This document shows, in pieces, positions 1 to 9,547 of a DNA stretch of 64,000 bases. The notes under the pieces are model-generated. The model saw only the letters and a list, made by a program, of their open reading frames with translations, was not told where the DNA came from and searched no databases. The translations under genes were made by a program, and so were the position numbers. Source of the stretch: Shewanella basaltis (GTDB lineage: Bacteria > Pseudomonadota > Gammaproteobacteria > Enterobacterales > Shewanellaceae); contig NZ_JAKILA010000001.1 of assembly GCF_023283885.1 (NCBI RefSeq), forward strand, positions 310,001 through 374,000, given 5' to 3'. The stretch's first letter is position 1. The number at the start of each line of letters is the position of its first letter.

Positions 1-261
1 CCACCTATTATTCCATTTGAAGAGCGCATCTCGATTTTAGAAGCCAATCGCTACGTCGATGAAGTGATACCTCAAATCGATAAAGACAAACAAAAAGTCG
101 TTGATGAATATCAAATCGATGCAATTTCAGTCGGTTCGGATTGGAAAGGCAAATACCCTGAAGTCAGCTGCGAAATGGTATATTTTGACTATACACCTAA
201 CGTAAGCTCTACGGTGCTCAAGCAAAAGCTTAATATCACACCTAAAGAAGCAGACAAATAA
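1..261 (+). CDS. Cytidylyltransferase-like protein, 3' end only
   Basis: The reading frame is open from base 1, so the 5' part, including the nucleotide-binding HxGH region, lies outside the window. The visible 86 residues include EERISILEANRYVDEVIPQ, GSDWKGKYPE and a terminal VSSTVLKQKL block. These match the C-terminal half of glycerol-3-phosphate cytidylyltransferase/TagD-like nucleotidyltransferases, which join CTP to a phosphorylated polyol or sugar. In this family the GSDWKGK segment and the SST.IK segment contact the nucleotide. It sits beside LPS-core genes, so an envelope role is likely, but the substrate cannot be read from the sequence. Confidence 0.75.
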   Translation, partial: PPIIPFEERISILEANRYVDEVIPQIDKDKQKVVDEYQIDAISVGSDWKGKYPEVSCEMVYFDYTPNVSSTVLKQKLNITPKEADK

Positions 262-281
262 CTCAAATACCGTGTATAAAT

Positions 282-312
282 GCAAAAACGCCACTTAGTG
301 TGGCGTTTTTGC
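282..312. terminator. Bidirectional hairpin terminator
   Basis: A perfect 13-bp stem (282-294 with 300-312) encloses a 5-nt loop. The stem contains a T run on the + side and an A run on the other, so it can end both the partial gene to the left and the convergent glycosyltransferase to the right. Confidence 0.8.
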
Positions 313-318
313 ATTATT

Positions 319-1359
319 CTATCGGGCTCGTTCTGCAATTAGCTTTTTCATGCTTTGTATCACGTCATCAGTCTCAATCATCGCCATTAAATGCTCGCCT
401 TTGGCTCGTTTGCCCCATTTAACTAAACCATCAACCTGTTGCGCTATCACCTCATGGTAAATCGATACCGTATAGTCACGATAATAGTATGGCCCAGTCC
501 GCCCAGGGTTTGAATGTGCATATAAGCCAATTACAGGCGTGCCCTGAGTCACTGCCATGTGCAATGGCCCGGTATCTGGAGCAAGCACAAAACTTGCTTG
601 TTTTAACAAGGCTAATAATTGCGTTAAACTTGTTTTACCCACCTGATTGTCGAAGGTGTGTTGACTATGAGACTGAATAACATCTGCTAGATTTTTTTCA
701 AGTACCGTCGGGCCGCCACACAACATGACCTTAAAGCCTTGCGATATTGCGTAATCAGCTGCAGCCGCATAACGCTCAGGCAACCAGTTGCGCTCAGCTT
801 TACTGGCTGCGGCACAAATCACCATCACTTTGCCATCCCCAATAAGTTGAGCAGCAAAGTCACTATCACTTTGGGGTACAGGAATGTGCCAACTTGGCGT
901 TAAGTCCTTAACCCCTACCGCTTTGGCAAATCCCATAAAGCCATCTAACACATGTGGCTCAGCGATAGGCTCAACAGCATGGTTGGTCACCAACCATTGG
1001 CCTTCTTTGGCTCGTGCTTTGTCAAAACCAACACGCACCCGAGCTTTGATCATAAGCGATGCTATGGTGGCTCGCAGGGCGATTTGCATATGCAACAGCA
1101 CATCGAAATGTTGACCGTTTAGCTCGCTACGCAGTTGGGTATAACTACGCCACCCTTTAGATTTATCAAAAACAACAAACTTAATACCCGGTAAATGCTT
1201 GAGTAATTGGTACTCAACTTTGCCGATCACCCAGGTGATCGCTAAATCTGGATAATGCTTTTGAATAGCTTGAACCATCGCCACGGCATGACACACATCG
1301 CCAATAGCAGACAAACGCAGTAAACATAATGAACGTATCGCACTAAAGTCAGCTTTCAT
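319..1359 (-). CDS. Glycosyltransferase family 9 (heptosyltransferase-like)
   Basis: The 346-residue protein has the family 9 fold signs: an N-terminal LCLLRLSAIGDVCHA (about residues 11-25) and a C-terminal LAPDTGPLHMAVTQGTPVIGLY donor-sugar site (about 257-278). ADP-heptose:LPS heptosyltransferases such as WaaC, WaaF and OpsX share these motifs and work at the cytoplasmic face of the inner membrane on nascent LPS core. Length is normal for the family. The neighbours kdkA and waaA support an inner-core role. Which heptose is added cannot be decided from motifs alone. It diverges from kdkA across a 109-bp gap that should hold both promoters. Confidence 0.85.
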   Translation of the reverse strand: MKADFSAIRSLCLLRLSAIGDVCHAVAMVQAIQKHYPDLAITWVIGKVEYQLLKHLPGIKFVVFDKSKGWRSYTQLRSELNGQHFDVLLHMQIALRATIASLMIKARVRVGFDKARAKEGQWLVTNHAVEPIAEPHVLDGFMGFAKAVGVKDLTPSWHIPVPQSDSDFAAQLIGDGKVMVICAAASKAERNWLPERYAAAADYAISQGFKVMLCGGPTVLEKNLADVIQSHSQHTFDNQVGKTSLTQLLALLKQASFVLAPDTGPLHMAVTQGTPVIGLYAHSNPGRTGPYYYRDYTVSIYHEVIAQQVDGLVKWGKRAKGEHLMAMIETDDVIQSMKKLIAERAR

Positions 1360-1468
1360 TGAATATCCAATATGCGTCAGTGAAAAAGATGGAAGGAATG
1401 CAAGTGAGTGATCTTAAGGTATAATGTTATTTCGATCCACAATCAAGCCCGTGCTATTTGATAATTAG

Positions 1469-2188
1469 ATGCAAATAAAAACTACCCAGCAAGGCCATAT
1501 CGCCTGGTGCGAACCCAGTGCAGCTACTTTAACGCCGCAAGATTTCTCTGTGGATGTTTGGCAAACCAAAGCCGCAGTTGTAGGGCAATCAAAAGGCAGG
1601 TATACCACCTGGTTTGTTAAAACAGACTCAGCGCAAACCTGGGTGTTACGTCATTATTGGCGAGGCGGATTGGTAGGTAAATTTAACCGCGACAGTTATC
1701 TATATACAGGCCTTAAGCAAACCCGTGCAATGGCAGAGCTAGCCATTCTTGAAACGCTCTACCAAGAAGGTTTTGCCGTACCAAGGCCAATAGCAGCCAA
1801 TGTGATCCGATTCGGTTTATGGTATCGAGCAGACATTATTATTGAACATGTAACAGGCGCCAAAGACTTAGTCGCCCAGCTCAGTTTACAGCCCTTAACC
1901 GATCAACAATGGTATGCTCTAGGTCAACTAATTGCTCAATTTCATCTTCGGGGTGTCTATCATGCCGATCTTAATGCGAAAAACATCTTATTAGCACACA
2001 ATCAATTTTACTTAATCGATTTTGACCGCGGCGAATTACGTCAGCCTAACTCAAACTGGCAACACGCTAACCTAGACAGGTTATTGCGCTCGTTTAATAA
2101 AGAACAAGGTAAACAGCCTGAGCTTGCCTTTTCTGAACATTGTTGGCAACAGCTACAAAATGGATACCTAAGCCTCAACCCACTATAG
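1469..2188 (+). CDS. kdkA: 3-deoxy-D-manno-octulosonic acid (Kdo) kinase
   Basis: This 239-residue protein is a small kinase of the LPS-kinase type. It shows the catalytic-loop block YHADLNAKNILL (about residues 168-179) followed by a DFDRGE metal-binding motif (about 189-194), as in KdkA, which phosphorylates Kdo at position 4 in the LPS inner core using ATP. Organisms with a single Kdo on lipid A usually have it beside or near waaA, as here. Its stop shares the palindrome CTATAG with the stop of the convergent waaA, so the two genes overlap by six bases. Confidence 0.88.
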   Translation: MQIKTTQQGHIAWCEPSAATLTPQDFSVDVWQTKAAVVGQSKGRYTTWFVKTDSAQTWVLRHYWRGGLVGKFNRDSYLYTGLKQTRAMAELAILETLYQEGFAVPRPIAANVIRFGLWYRADIIIEHVTGAKDLVAQLSLQPLTDQQWYALGQLIAQFHLRGVYHADLNAKNILLAHNQFYLIDFDRGELRQPNSNWQHANLDRLLRSFNKEQGKQPELAFSEHCWQQLQNGYLSLNPL

Positions 2189-3457
2189 CGCGGAGGCCTT
2201 TATTAGCGAATTAATCAATAAAAACTGTTTAGATAATGCACCACGGTTTTGTTTTACGACAGACAATGCAGCAGTTGATGCTTGTTGATATGCGTGGTTG
2301 TTATTCCATTTCGCGATTAACACTTGAGCAAGATCGTCTGCACCCGCAACACACTGCAATCCACCAGCATTGGCAAGCAACTCGGTAATTTCGGCAAAAT
2401 TCCAATGATTAGGGCCAACGTATACAGGTAACCCCATTGCCGCGGGTTCAAGTGGGTTATGCCCCCCCCCCTCAATTAACGTGCCCCCCACAAATGCCTG
2501 ATCGGCTGTACCATACAACATTAAAAGCTCTCCCATGGTGTCGCCTAATAACACCTGAACATCATGGGTTACTTCATCATGCATACTGCGACGAGCAAGC
2601 TTAAACCCAGCTTGCGTGATAGTAATGGCCGCGAGGTTGAACTGCTCAGGATGCCTGGGAGCAAGAATCAATAATGCTTCAGGAAAATCAACTAACACTT
2701 GCTTGTGCGCAGCCAAAATAATATCAAACTCCCCAGGATGCACACTACCTGCAACCCAAACCGGATGATGACTCCGCTGCCATTGCTCTCGAGTTTGCAC
2801 GGCCAGCTGCTGCTTTTGAGGGGCAATGGTAAGGTCAAATTTAAGGCTGCCACAAAGGTGTATTTGCGGCGATTCAACACCAAGACGAACAAAACGCTCA
2901 GACTCAGCTTGCGTTTGCACCAATATCAAATCTAACTGCTTTAACATTGGCGTCGATAAACGCGGTTTACTGGCATATTTAGCCGCTGATTTCTGTGACA
3001 AACGCGCATTTGCCAATACCAGTGAAATCTTATCGTGTTTTGCAAAATGGATTAAATTGGGCCACAACTCTGTCTCCATAATAATCAGGCACTTGGGCTG
3101 AATTTGACGCAAAAAACGTTTAACTGCATAAGCAAAGTCAATGGGCAGATAGCAATGCTGTACCTTATCTCCAAACGCTTTTATGACTTCAGCTGAACCG
3201 GTTGGGCTTGTGGTAGTAACAGTAAACTTCATCTGTGGGTTTTGTGTCATAAGCTTTTTTATTAGCGGAATTGCCGCTAACGTTTCACCCATAGACACAC
3301 TGTGGACCACAACATCGGTCGGTTGTAATGTTGCCAAACCAAAGCGCTCAGACCAACGACGACGGTAATCAGGGCTCTTAATCGCCCTAAACACCAGATA
3401 CATTACGACTAGCGGAAATAAAAGATACAAAAACAAAGAATATAAGGTACGGTTCAT
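2183..3457 (-). CDS. waaA: 3-deoxy-D-manno-octulosonic acid (Kdo) transferase
   Basis: WaaA moves Kdo from CMP-Kdo to lipid IVA at the inner membrane. The 424 residues match the usual length. An N-terminal membrane anchor (about 5-24) is followed by VVVHSVSMGETLAA, METELWPN, and the C-terminal GGTLIEGGGHNPLEPAAMGLPV site. The last block is coded across a run of ten G on the coding strand (C at 2462-2471 on +), a slippage-prone tract inside a conserved motif. The reading frame is intact here. The presence of kdkA beside it suggests a monofunctional enzyme adding one Kdo, but this is inference. Confidence 0.93.
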   Translation of the reverse strand: MNRTLYSLFLYLLFPLVVMYLVFRAIKSPDYRRRWSERFGLATLQPTDVVVHSVSMGETLAAIPLIKKLMTQNPQMKFTVTTTSPTGSAEVIKAFGDKVQHCYLPIDFAYAVKRFLRQIQPKCLIIMETELWPNLIHFAKHDKISLVLANARLSQKSAAKYASKPRLSTPMLKQLDLILVQTQAESERFVRLGVESPQIHLCGSLKFDLTIAPQKQQLAVQTREQWQRSHHPVWVAGSVHPGEFDIILAAHKQVLVDFPEALLILAPRHPEQFNLAAITITQAGFKLARRSMHDEVTHDVQVLLGDTMGELLMLYGTADQAFVGGTLIEGGGHNPLEPAAMGLPVYVGPNHWNFAEITELLANAGGLQCVAGADDLAQVLIAKWNNNHAYQQASTAALSVVKQNRGALSKQFLLINSLIKASAL

Positions 3458-3588
3458 GGAACAAGAGTCATCGATTTTTGCTTGTCAGATAAACACAATG
3501 TTAACATAATCATATTAAGTCGGCTTAATGAAATGTTATCGCTGTAATAAGCCAAAAATCCCAAAATAATAATGAATATGGACATCTT

Positions 3589-4245
3589 ATGAAAACCCGC
3601 GACAAAATCGTTTTAGCCAGTATAGAGCTGTTTAACGAACACGGTGAACGCAGCATTACGACCAACCATATCGCCGCTCACTTAGGCATTAGTCCGGGTA
3701 ACTTGTACTATCATTTTCGCAACAAAGAAGACATTATCAACTCCATCTTTGCGCTATACGAAAACCATTTAGAATCGGGCTTTAAACCTTATGATGATGT
3801 GCCCATTACTATTGAGTTATTAATGGGTTACTTTGACGCCATGTTTTATACTTTGTGGCAATTTCGTTTTATGTACGCCAACTTAGCCGATATTTTAAGT
3901 CGCGATGACGCACTGAAAAAACGCTACTTGCACGCACAACAACAGGTGCTTAACCGCTCAAGTAATATTTTACTTAAATTAAAAAAAGATGGTTTTCTGG
4001 ATGTTGACGATAACAAGGTGACCGCACTTGCAGACACAATAAAAATGATGGTCAGCTTTTGGATTAGCTACCAACTGACGCAATCAAGCACATCGAGCAT
4101 TACCAAAGCCACTTTATACGATGGCTTGCTCCGTGTACTGATGATTTTTCAAGCCTACGAGACACCGGCGTCATCGGCCACATTCAGTCGATTAGAGCAA
4201 CATTACCTAAAAATTGCCAGCCAAGAGCGTCATCAAGCCGCGTAA
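3589..4245 (+). CDS. TetR/AcrR-family transcriptional regulator
   Basis: The 218-residue protein starts with a TetR helix-turn-helix: KIVLASIELFNEHGERSITTNHIAAHLGISPGNLYYHFRNKEDI (about residues 5-48). The C-terminal ligand domain has no recognisable signature. It is transcribed toward kbl-tdh but is separated from it by a terminator and about 480 bp, so it is probably its own unit. Its target is unknown; the divergent waaA, 131 bp away, is one candidate. Confidence 0.88.
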   Translation: MKTRDKIVLASIELFNEHGERSITTNHIAAHLGISPGNLYYHFRNKEDIINSIFALYENHLESGFKPYDDVPITIELLMGYFDAMFYTLWQFRFMYANLADILSRDDALKKRYLHAQQQVLNRSSNILLKLKKDGFLDVDDNKVTALADTIKMMVSFWISYQLTQSSTSSITKATLYDGLLRVLMIFQAYETPASSATFSRLEQHYLKIASQERHQAA

Positions 4246-4727
4246 TAAAAAGCTGACGCAATCGGGGGCTACCTGTCTTTTTAAATGACTTTCAATCCGC
4301 CAATATCTGACTACAATTGAGCCCAGATACTGGCGGATTTTTATGTGTCAACGTCCACACATCAATCCCCATTGAACCGACACGCGTTTAGGCGAAGCAT
4401 TGATTAAGGTGAATGGTTATTCCCTTTTAAAAAATCAGCTAAATCAACAAAAGCTTTAGCATTAACGTGCCTAGGGTCTAGTATTGAACACACGGTGAAG
4501 CGCTAAAACAGGCACCTTCAAGTTGATTGAAAATGTATTAGTTTTTTTAATGTGAACAAGCACTAGCCCTAATCTAATTCATGTTGGTCTGACGACTAAA
4601 AAAAACGCTGTGGAGCAGCAAAAATAAAGGTTAGAATGCCAGCAACTCCAAAACACCCTTTCCATTACTGCGGTGTTTTACTGCGTGATTTGGATAAGCA
4701 TAATAACCATATTTTAGGAGAACACAG
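4246..4727. other. Gene-free region between the tetR-type gene and kbl
   Basis: This 482-bp stretch holds the terminator of the upstream regulator (4294-4342). Further on is a hairpin with 8-bp arms (4650-4657 and 4672-4679) shortly before kbl, which could be a leader structure. The kbl ribosome site (TAGGAG at 4715-4720) closes the region. I see no conserved RNA and no small gene with a good ribosome site. Confidence 0.5.
4294..4342 (+). terminator. Rho-independent terminator
   Basis: A 16-bp stem with one mismatch (4294-4309 with 4324-4339) is followed by a short T run. It lies 48 bases after the stop of the TetR-type gene. Confidence 0.75.
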
Positions 4728-5921
4728 GTGGCATCTACCTCTTTCTACGACCGTATTAATCAACAAATTGCTGACGTAAAAGCGGATGGCTTATACAAAA
4801 GTGAACGCGTTATTGCTTCAGCACAACAAACAGCAATCGAAGTAAACCACGCCAACGTGATTAACTTTTGTGCCAATAACTATCTTGGTTTAGCCAATCA
4901 CCCAGAGCTAATAAAAGCGGCAAAAGCGGGTCTAGACAGCCATGGTTTTGGTATGGCATCTGTACGCTTTATTTGCGGTACTCAAGATACACACAAGCAA
5001 CTAGAAGCTAGCCTGAGCGAATTTTTAGGTATGGAAGACACCATCCTTTATTCTTCATGTTTTGACGCGAACGCAGGTTTATTTGAAACATTATTAGATG
5101 CCGAAGACGCGATTGTCTCTGACGCGCTAAACCATGCATCCATCATTGATGGAGTGCGTTTGTGTAAAGCAAAACGTTTCCGTTATGCTAATAACGACAT
5201 GGCCGATTTAGAAACTCAGCTAATTGCAGCGCAAGCGGCTGGCGCACGTAATATTCTCATTGCCACTGACGGGGTATTCTCCATGGACGGCGTCATCGCC
5301 AACCTAAAAGGAGTGTGCGATCTTGCCGATAAATACGGCGCGCTGGTAATGGTTGATGATTCGCACGCAGTAGGCTTTATTGGTGAAAATGGCCGTGGCA
5401 CCCACGAATATTGTGACGTAATGGGCCGTGTAGACATTATTACCGGCACACTCGGTAAAGCATTAGGCGGCGCTTCAGGCGGGTTTACTGCCGCTAAAAA
5501 AGAAGTGGTTGAATGGTTACGCCAACGCTCACGTCCTTACCTATTTTCAAACTCATTAGCACCGTCGATTGTTAGCGCTTCAATCCGTGTACTTGAAATG
5601 CTAAAAACGGGTCAGGAGTTGCGTGAAGCAGTATGGGAAAACAGCCGCTATTTCCGTGAAAAAATGTCCGCAGCGGGTTTTACGCTAGGCGGTGCCGATC
5701 ATGCCATTATCCCAGTTATGCTAGGGGATGCTAAATTAGCCAGTGATTTTGCTAACAAGCTACTGGCCGAACATATCTATGTTATTGGCTTCTCTTTTCC
5801 TGTTGTACCTAAAGGCCAAGCACGTATTCGCACCCAAATGTCAGCAGCACACACTCGTGAGCAACTGGATCATGCGATTGATGCCTTTACCCGTATTGGT
5901 AAAGAAATGGGCATTATCTAA
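4728..5921 (+). CDS. kbl: 2-amino-3-ketobutyrate CoA ligase (glycine C-acetyltransferase)
   Basis: Kbl is the PLP enzyme that cleaves 2-amino-3-ketobutyrate with CoA into glycine and acetyl-CoA, the second step of threonine breakdown. The 397 residues are alpha-oxoamine synthase throughout: [16 protein letters not shown] near the start, [27 protein letters not shown] (about 211-220) and [14 protein letters not shown] with the PLP lysine at residue 244, the same number as in E. coli. The start is GTG, fixed by TAGGAG seven bases upstream. tdh follows after 34 bp, so the two form an operon whose products pass an unstable intermediate. Confidence 0.97.
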   Translation: MASTSFYDRINQQIADVKADGLYKSERVIASAQQTAIEVNHANVINFCANNYLGLANHPELIKAAKAGLDSHGFGMASVRFICGTQDTHKQLEASLSEFLGMEDTILYSSCFDANAGLFETLLDAEDAIVSDALNHASIIDGVRLCKAKRFRYANNDMADLETQLIAAQAAGARNILIATDGVFSMDGVIANLKGVCDLADKYGALVMVDDSHAVGFIGENGRGTHEYCDVMGRVDIITGTLGKALGGASGGFTAAKKEVVEWLRQRSRPYLFSNSLAPSIVSASIRVLEMLKTGQELREAVWENSRYFREKMSAAGFTLGGADHAIIPVMLGDAKLASDFANKLLAEHIYVIGFSFPVVPKGQARIRTQMSAAHTREQLDHAIDAFTRIGKEMGII

Positions 5922-5955
5922 CAATAACAACGCTCAGTAATCATAGGTTATTAAG

Positions 5956-6981
5956 ATGAAAGCATTAAGTAAGTTAAAGCCTGAAGAAGGCATCTGGATG
6001 GTCGATGCACCAAAACCAGAAATGGGTCATAACGATCTGTTAATAAAAATTCGTAAAACGGCGATTTGCGGTACCGATGTTCACATTTACAACTGGGATG
6101 AATGGTCACAAAAAACCATCCCAGTACCTATGATTGCTGGCCATGAATATGTGGGCGAAGTCGTTGACATGGGCCAAGAAGTGCGTGGCTTTGCCATTGG
6201 CGATCGTGTCTCTGGCGAAGGCCATATCACCTGTGGTTATTGCCGTAATTGCCGTGGTGGCCGTACACATTTATGCCGTAACACTTCTGGTGTGGGTGTT
6301 AATCGTGATGGCGCATTTGCAGAGTACCTAGTCTTACCCGCATTCAACGCCTTTAAAATACCGGCAGATATTTCTGACGACCTAGCCGCTATTTTTGACC
6401 CTTTTGGTAATGCCGTGCATACCGCATTGTCTTTCGATCTAGTGGGTGAAGATGTCTTAATCACTGGTGCTGGCCCAATTGGCATTATGGCAGCTGCAGT
6501 GTGCAAACATGTGGGCGCGCGTCATGTCGTGATTACTGACGTTAACGAGTACCGTTTAGCGTTAGCCCGCAAAATGGGCGCCACTCGTGCGGTAAACGTT
6601 GCCCAAGAAAGCTTAAAAGATGTAATGAAAGATCTGGGGATGACCGAAGGATTTGACGTAGGCTTAGAAATGTCTGGCGTACCCTCAGCGTTTCACGCCA
6701 TGCTTGATACCATGAACCACGGCGGTAAAATTGCCATGTTGGGTATTCCTGGTGGCGATATGGCCATTGATTGGAGCAAAGTGATTTTTAAAGGCTTAAT
6801 CATTAAAGGCATTTACGGCCGTGAGATGTTTGAAACCTGGTATAAAATGGCAAGTCTAATCCAGTCAGGCCTAGACTTAAGCCCAATCATTACACATCAT
6901 TTCAATGTAGATGATTTCCAACAAGGCTTTGATGCAATGCGATCTGGCCAATCTGGTAAAGTGATTTTAAGCTGGGATTAA
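5956..6981 (+). CDS. tdh: L-threonine 3-dehydrogenase
   Basis: Tdh oxidises L-threonine with NAD+ to 2-amino-3-ketobutyrate. All expected zinc-dehydrogenase residues are present: catalytic zinc and relay residues Cys38, Thr40, His43, His63 and Glu64, and the structural zinc quartet Cys93, Cys96, Cys99 and Cys107. The Rossmann glycine motif is [12 protein letters not shown] (about 172-183). At 341 residues it matches the E. coli enzyme. It is the second gene of the kbl-tdh operon; a hairpin 29 bp downstream probably ends the transcript. Confidence 0.97.
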   Translation: MKALSKLKPEEGIWMVDAPKPEMGHNDLLIKIRKTAICGTDVHIYNWDEWSQKTIPVPMIAGHEYVGEVVDMGQEVRGFAIGDRVSGEGHITCGYCRNCRGGRTHLCRNTSGVGVNRDGAFAEYLVLPAFNAFKIPADISDDLAAIFDPFGNAVHTALSFDLVGEDVLITGAGPIGIMAAAVCKHVGARHVVITDVNEYRLALARKMGATRAVNVAQESLKDVMKDLGMTEGFDVGLEMSGVPSAFHAMLDTMNHGGKIAMLGIPGGDMAIDWSKVIFKGLIIKGIYGREMFETWYKMASLIQSGLDLSPIITHHFNVDDFQQGFDAMRSGQSGKVILSWD

Positions 6982-7009
6982 TCCACAATATTATCATCAC
7001 CCGCATGCT

Positions 7010-7031
7010 CAAGGGGTTGTATAACCCCTTG
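7010..7031 (+). terminator. Hairpin after tdh, probable terminator
   Basis: A perfect 9-bp stem (7010-7018 with 7023-7031) has a 4-nt loop. The following tract is only weakly T-rich, so termination may be partial and glpEG could receive read-through. Confidence 0.5.
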
Positions 7032-7080
7032 TTGCACACTGGCTTCAATAAACGTTTTCTGTACTTTTATAGGTAATACC

Positions 7081-7389
7081 ATGTCTGGCTTTAAACACTT
7101 ATCTGTTAATGAATTAATCCATATGTCTGACGCGTCGAATGATGTTCAAGTTGTTGATATTCGTGATGCTGCGAGCTTTGCGGCAGGCCACATACAACAC
7201 TCGGTTAATTTAAGTAACGAAAATTTAGCCCATTTTATTGCTAGTGCAGATATGGATAAACCGCTTGTCGTTGTTTGTTATCACGGCATAAGCAGTCAAA
7301 ACGCGGCAAATTATTTAAGCGAACAAGGCTTTGATGACGTCTACAGTCTTGATGGTGGCTTTAGTGCTTGGAGCCTTGCTCATTCATGA
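7081..7389 (+). CDS. glpE: Thiosulfate sulfurtransferase (single-domain rhodanese)
   Basis: The 102-residue protein is one rhodanese domain. It has [21 protein letters not shown] near the start and the active-site loop CYHGISSQ with the persulfide cysteine at residue 66. GlpE moves sulfane sulfur from thiosulfate to thiol acceptors in the cytoplasm. Its TGA stop overlaps the ATG of glpG (ATGA), so the two are translationally coupled, as in many gammaproteobacteria. No glpR or glpD lies beside it here. Confidence 0.95.
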   Translation: MSGFKHLSVNELIHMSDASNDVQVVDIRDAASFAAGHIQHSVNLSNENLAHFIASADMDKPLVVVCYHGISSQNAANYLSEQGFDDVYSLDGGFSAWSLAHS

Positions 7390-8228
7390 TAGAAATTGGC
7401 CAACTCCCAAATGCACGTGCAGCACAGGCATTTATTGATTACCTAAAAGGGCTCAATATTCAATGCAACGCCGTACAACATGCCCAAGGTGTTGGCATTG
7501 TTATCATTCATCCAGAAGATGAGCAACAAGCTCGCCAAGAACTACTGCAATTTGCCAAAAATCCTTATGACAGCAAATATCTACAAGCATCGTGGGACAA
7601 TGGAGACACTTCAGCCCAGTTTAACTACGGCTCAGGTACCCAAGGGTTAGTACAACAGTTCCTGATGGGTGCAGGCCCACTCACGCTAATAACATTTTTT
7701 ATTTGTGTTGCGGTATTTGCAGGTATGAACCTAGGTTTTGCCGACGCAATTTATACCCAACTCTCGTTTTTTGGTGCAGTACCCCAAAGTGACATAAGCC
7801 AGATATGGCGCTTATTTACACCGAGTTTAATGCACTTTTCGGCTATGCATATTATCTTTAACTTGCTGTGGTGGTGGTATTTAGGCGGAAAAATCGAAAA
7901 TAAAATTGGCACCAGACCATTACTATTTTTACTGCTAGTAGCAGGAACGCTTCCCAGTATTGTGCAATTTTATCTCAGTGGCCCTCACTTTGGCGGCTTG
8001 TCTGGCGTAGTATACGCTGTGGTTGGGTATACTTGGTTGATGGGTATCCGCCAACCACACTGCGGTATTCAATTACCACAAGCATACATGGGGTTTATGA
8101 TGGTCTGGCTTGTGCTCGGTTTTACGGATTTACTCGGCATGCCAATTGCAAACGGCGCCCACATAGGTGGTTTGCTGGTTGGGCTTGCACAAGCATTGTT
8201 TGATAGCCGTAAACAGCCTCAAATATAA
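7386..8228 (+). CDS. glpG: Rhomboid intramembrane serine protease
   Basis: GlpG cuts membrane-spanning substrates within the inner membrane. I place the start at ATG 7386, inside the glpE stop, giving 280 residues; an upstream in-frame TTG at 7368 is less likely. The cytoplasmic N-terminal domain (about 1-90) is followed by six membrane segments. The catalytic dyad is visible: Ser206 in GGLSGVVYA and His259 in ANGAHIGG. The supporting His155 and Asn159 lie in [11 protein letters not shown]. Each is shifted by five from E. coli GlpG. The physiological substrate is unknown. Confidence 0.95.
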   Translation: MIEIGQLPNARAAQAFIDYLKGLNIQCNAVQHAQGVGIVIIHPEDEQQARQELLQFAKNPYDSKYLQASWDNGDTSAQFNYGSGTQGLVQQFLMGAGPLTLITFFICVAVFAGMNLGFADAIYTQLSFFGAVPQSDISQIWRLFTPSLMHFSAMHIIFNLLWWWYLGGKIENKIGTRPLLFLLLVAGTLPSIVQFYLSGPHFGGLSGVVYAVVGYTWLMGIRQPHCGIQLPQAYMGFMMVWLVLGFTDLLGMPIANGAHIGGLLVGLAQALFDSRKQPQI

Positions 8229-8265
8229 TTGACTGATCACAATAACAAACTACCCAAACCTTATG

Positions 8266-8922
8266 CTAGTCAATCATCTCAATCACTTTATTGACTAATT
8301 TTTCAATGCCAATATGCGCTTCCAAAATTGACGTTGCCAACATATAGGCAGGCGTACTCACCACTTTGTGCACCTCATCGACCACAATATCATCCACCGG
8401 CACCGCCTGATGTTGGCCCCCCATTTCATTAAACGCCTTTGCCGTGCCGCTATCATTACCTATCGTCCCCACCACTCCTTGGCCGTAAATCTGTGGGATC
8501 ATCACAGGGGAAATACACACAAAACCAACAGGCTTACGGGCATTAGCAAAGTCGCGGATAAAGTTTTCTACTATTGGGTTAATATGGCAACTACTGCGTG
8601 TCGTCGCAAAGTTAGATAAATTCTTGGCCGCACCAAAACCACCTGGTACCACTAACGCATCATAGTCATTAACCTGCAAACTACTTGCATTAAGGACTTC
8701 ACCGCGCGCAATACGAGCTGACTCAACCAACACATTGCGAGTCTCTTCAGTGCTGACCTCGCCCGTTAAATGATTAACCACATGCATTTGAACAATGTCA
8801 GGGGCAAAACACTGATACTGCGCACCAGCACGAGTAATAGCAAGCAAACTTAACACGGCTTCATGGATCTCAGTACCATCAAACACACCGCACCCACTCA
8901 GTAACACTGCTATTTTTTTCAT
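8266..8922 (-). CDS. elbB: Isoprenoid biosynthesis glyoxalase ElbB-like (DJ-1/PfpI superfamily)
   Basis: The 218-residue product closely follows ElbB: MKKIAVLLSGCGVFDGTEIHEA at the start, VVPGGFGAAKNL, and the nucleophile elbow GFVCISPVM with Cys136. ElbB shows glyoxalase III-like activity and affects isoprenoid yield in E. coli; its natural role is unclear. I use ATG 8922 because AAGG lies eight bases upstream; an in-frame TTG at 8937 would add five residues with no better ribosome site. It converges on glpG with a short gap and no obvious terminator. Confidence 0.9.
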   Translation of the reverse strand: MKKIAVLLSGCGVFDGTEIHEAVLSLLAITRAGAQYQCFAPDIVQMHVVNHLTGEVSTEETRNVLVESARIARGEVLNASSLQVNDYDALVVPGGFGAAKNLSNFATTRSSCHINPIVENFIRDFANARKPVGFVCISPVMIPQIYGQGVVGTIGNDSGTAKAFNEMGGQHQAVPVDDIVVDEVHKVVSTPAYMLATSILEAHIGIEKLVNKVIEMID

Positions 8923-8996
8923 ATTCTTTACCTTCAAATGTGATGAAATTTTGGCCCATAAATTTAAGGCGTATTCGGTTGCAAATTGACACTCAG

Positions 8997-9026
8997 CTTT
9001 TAGTTGTACTTTTAATTGTACTTTTA
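8997..9026. repeat. Short tandem repeat, 12-bp unit, about 2.5 copies
   Basis: The unit CTTTTARTTGTA occurs at 8997-9008 and 9009-9020, and a third copy begins at 9021 and stops after CTTTTA. It lies upstream of elbB on that gene's side of the gap. Function unknown. Confidence 0.6.
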
Positions 9027-9332
9027 ATGAATAGTGTAAATTTTACAACAAAAATCCAACAAAACGGTTGATCTGATTAAAAAACGTGCTAACTTAGAAC
9101 GTCGAATTTAGCCCATGGGCTTTTTAAGCCATATCACGCTACTGGCAACGTGCGCTAAATTGATTGTGGCTTAACTGACATCAATAAAAAAGTCCACAAA
9201 TTAGTTAAATTTATTGAAATTAATAAACAGCTCACAAAAATAAAAATAACAAATAAAATTCAACAAGTTACTGATTTCGCATCAAGCCGTAAGAAAATCT
9301 ATCTAGCAAGGTTGATTATTTCACTCACAGAC

Positions 9333-9353
9333 TTATCCACAGGCTGTGGGTTA
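9333..9353. promoter_or_regulatory. Inverted pair of DnaA-box-like 9-mers
   Basis: TTATCCACA at 9333-9341 is a perfect match to the strong DnaA box. After three bases, TGTGGGTTA at 9345-9353 matches the reverse complement at seven of nine positions. The pair lies about 200 bp upstream of polA beside an AT-rich block. It may be a DnaA-controlled promoter site; no wider cluster of boxes is visible. Confidence 0.45.
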
Positions 9354-9547
9354 TTTTTCGTGGTCAAAATAAACATTATCCTCAACACTGAACCCGTTAA
9401 AACTCACCAGTGACGCGGCTTATTGGACCATTAAAGTCATTCTCGCCCAAAAGATAAATGACAGACAATGACACAAGCACCTTGAGGTGCTGTGGGTATA
9501 ATGTCATCCTATCAGTCTCGCAAAATACACAAAACGAAAATCATATT

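Larger units (their letters stand above)
8923..9547. other. AT-rich gene-free region upstream of polA
   Basis: The 625-bp gap between elbB and polA carries a 12-bp tandem repeat (8997-9026), a strongly AT-rich block (about 9180-9260), and a pair of inverted DnaA-box-like 9-mers (9333-9353). The polA promoter should lie in its right part. An in-frame extension of polA to 9458 exists but lacks family similarity and I do not use it. Confidence 0.5.

Noticed and set aside
9105..9130. Terminator at the palindrome around 9112-9123
   Set aside because: The stem has only four usable pairs with a minimal loop, and no transcript is expected to end there.
9458..9547. Thirty-residue N-terminal extension of polA
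   Set aside because: It does not resemble PolA, and ATG 9548 aligns with the E. coli start.
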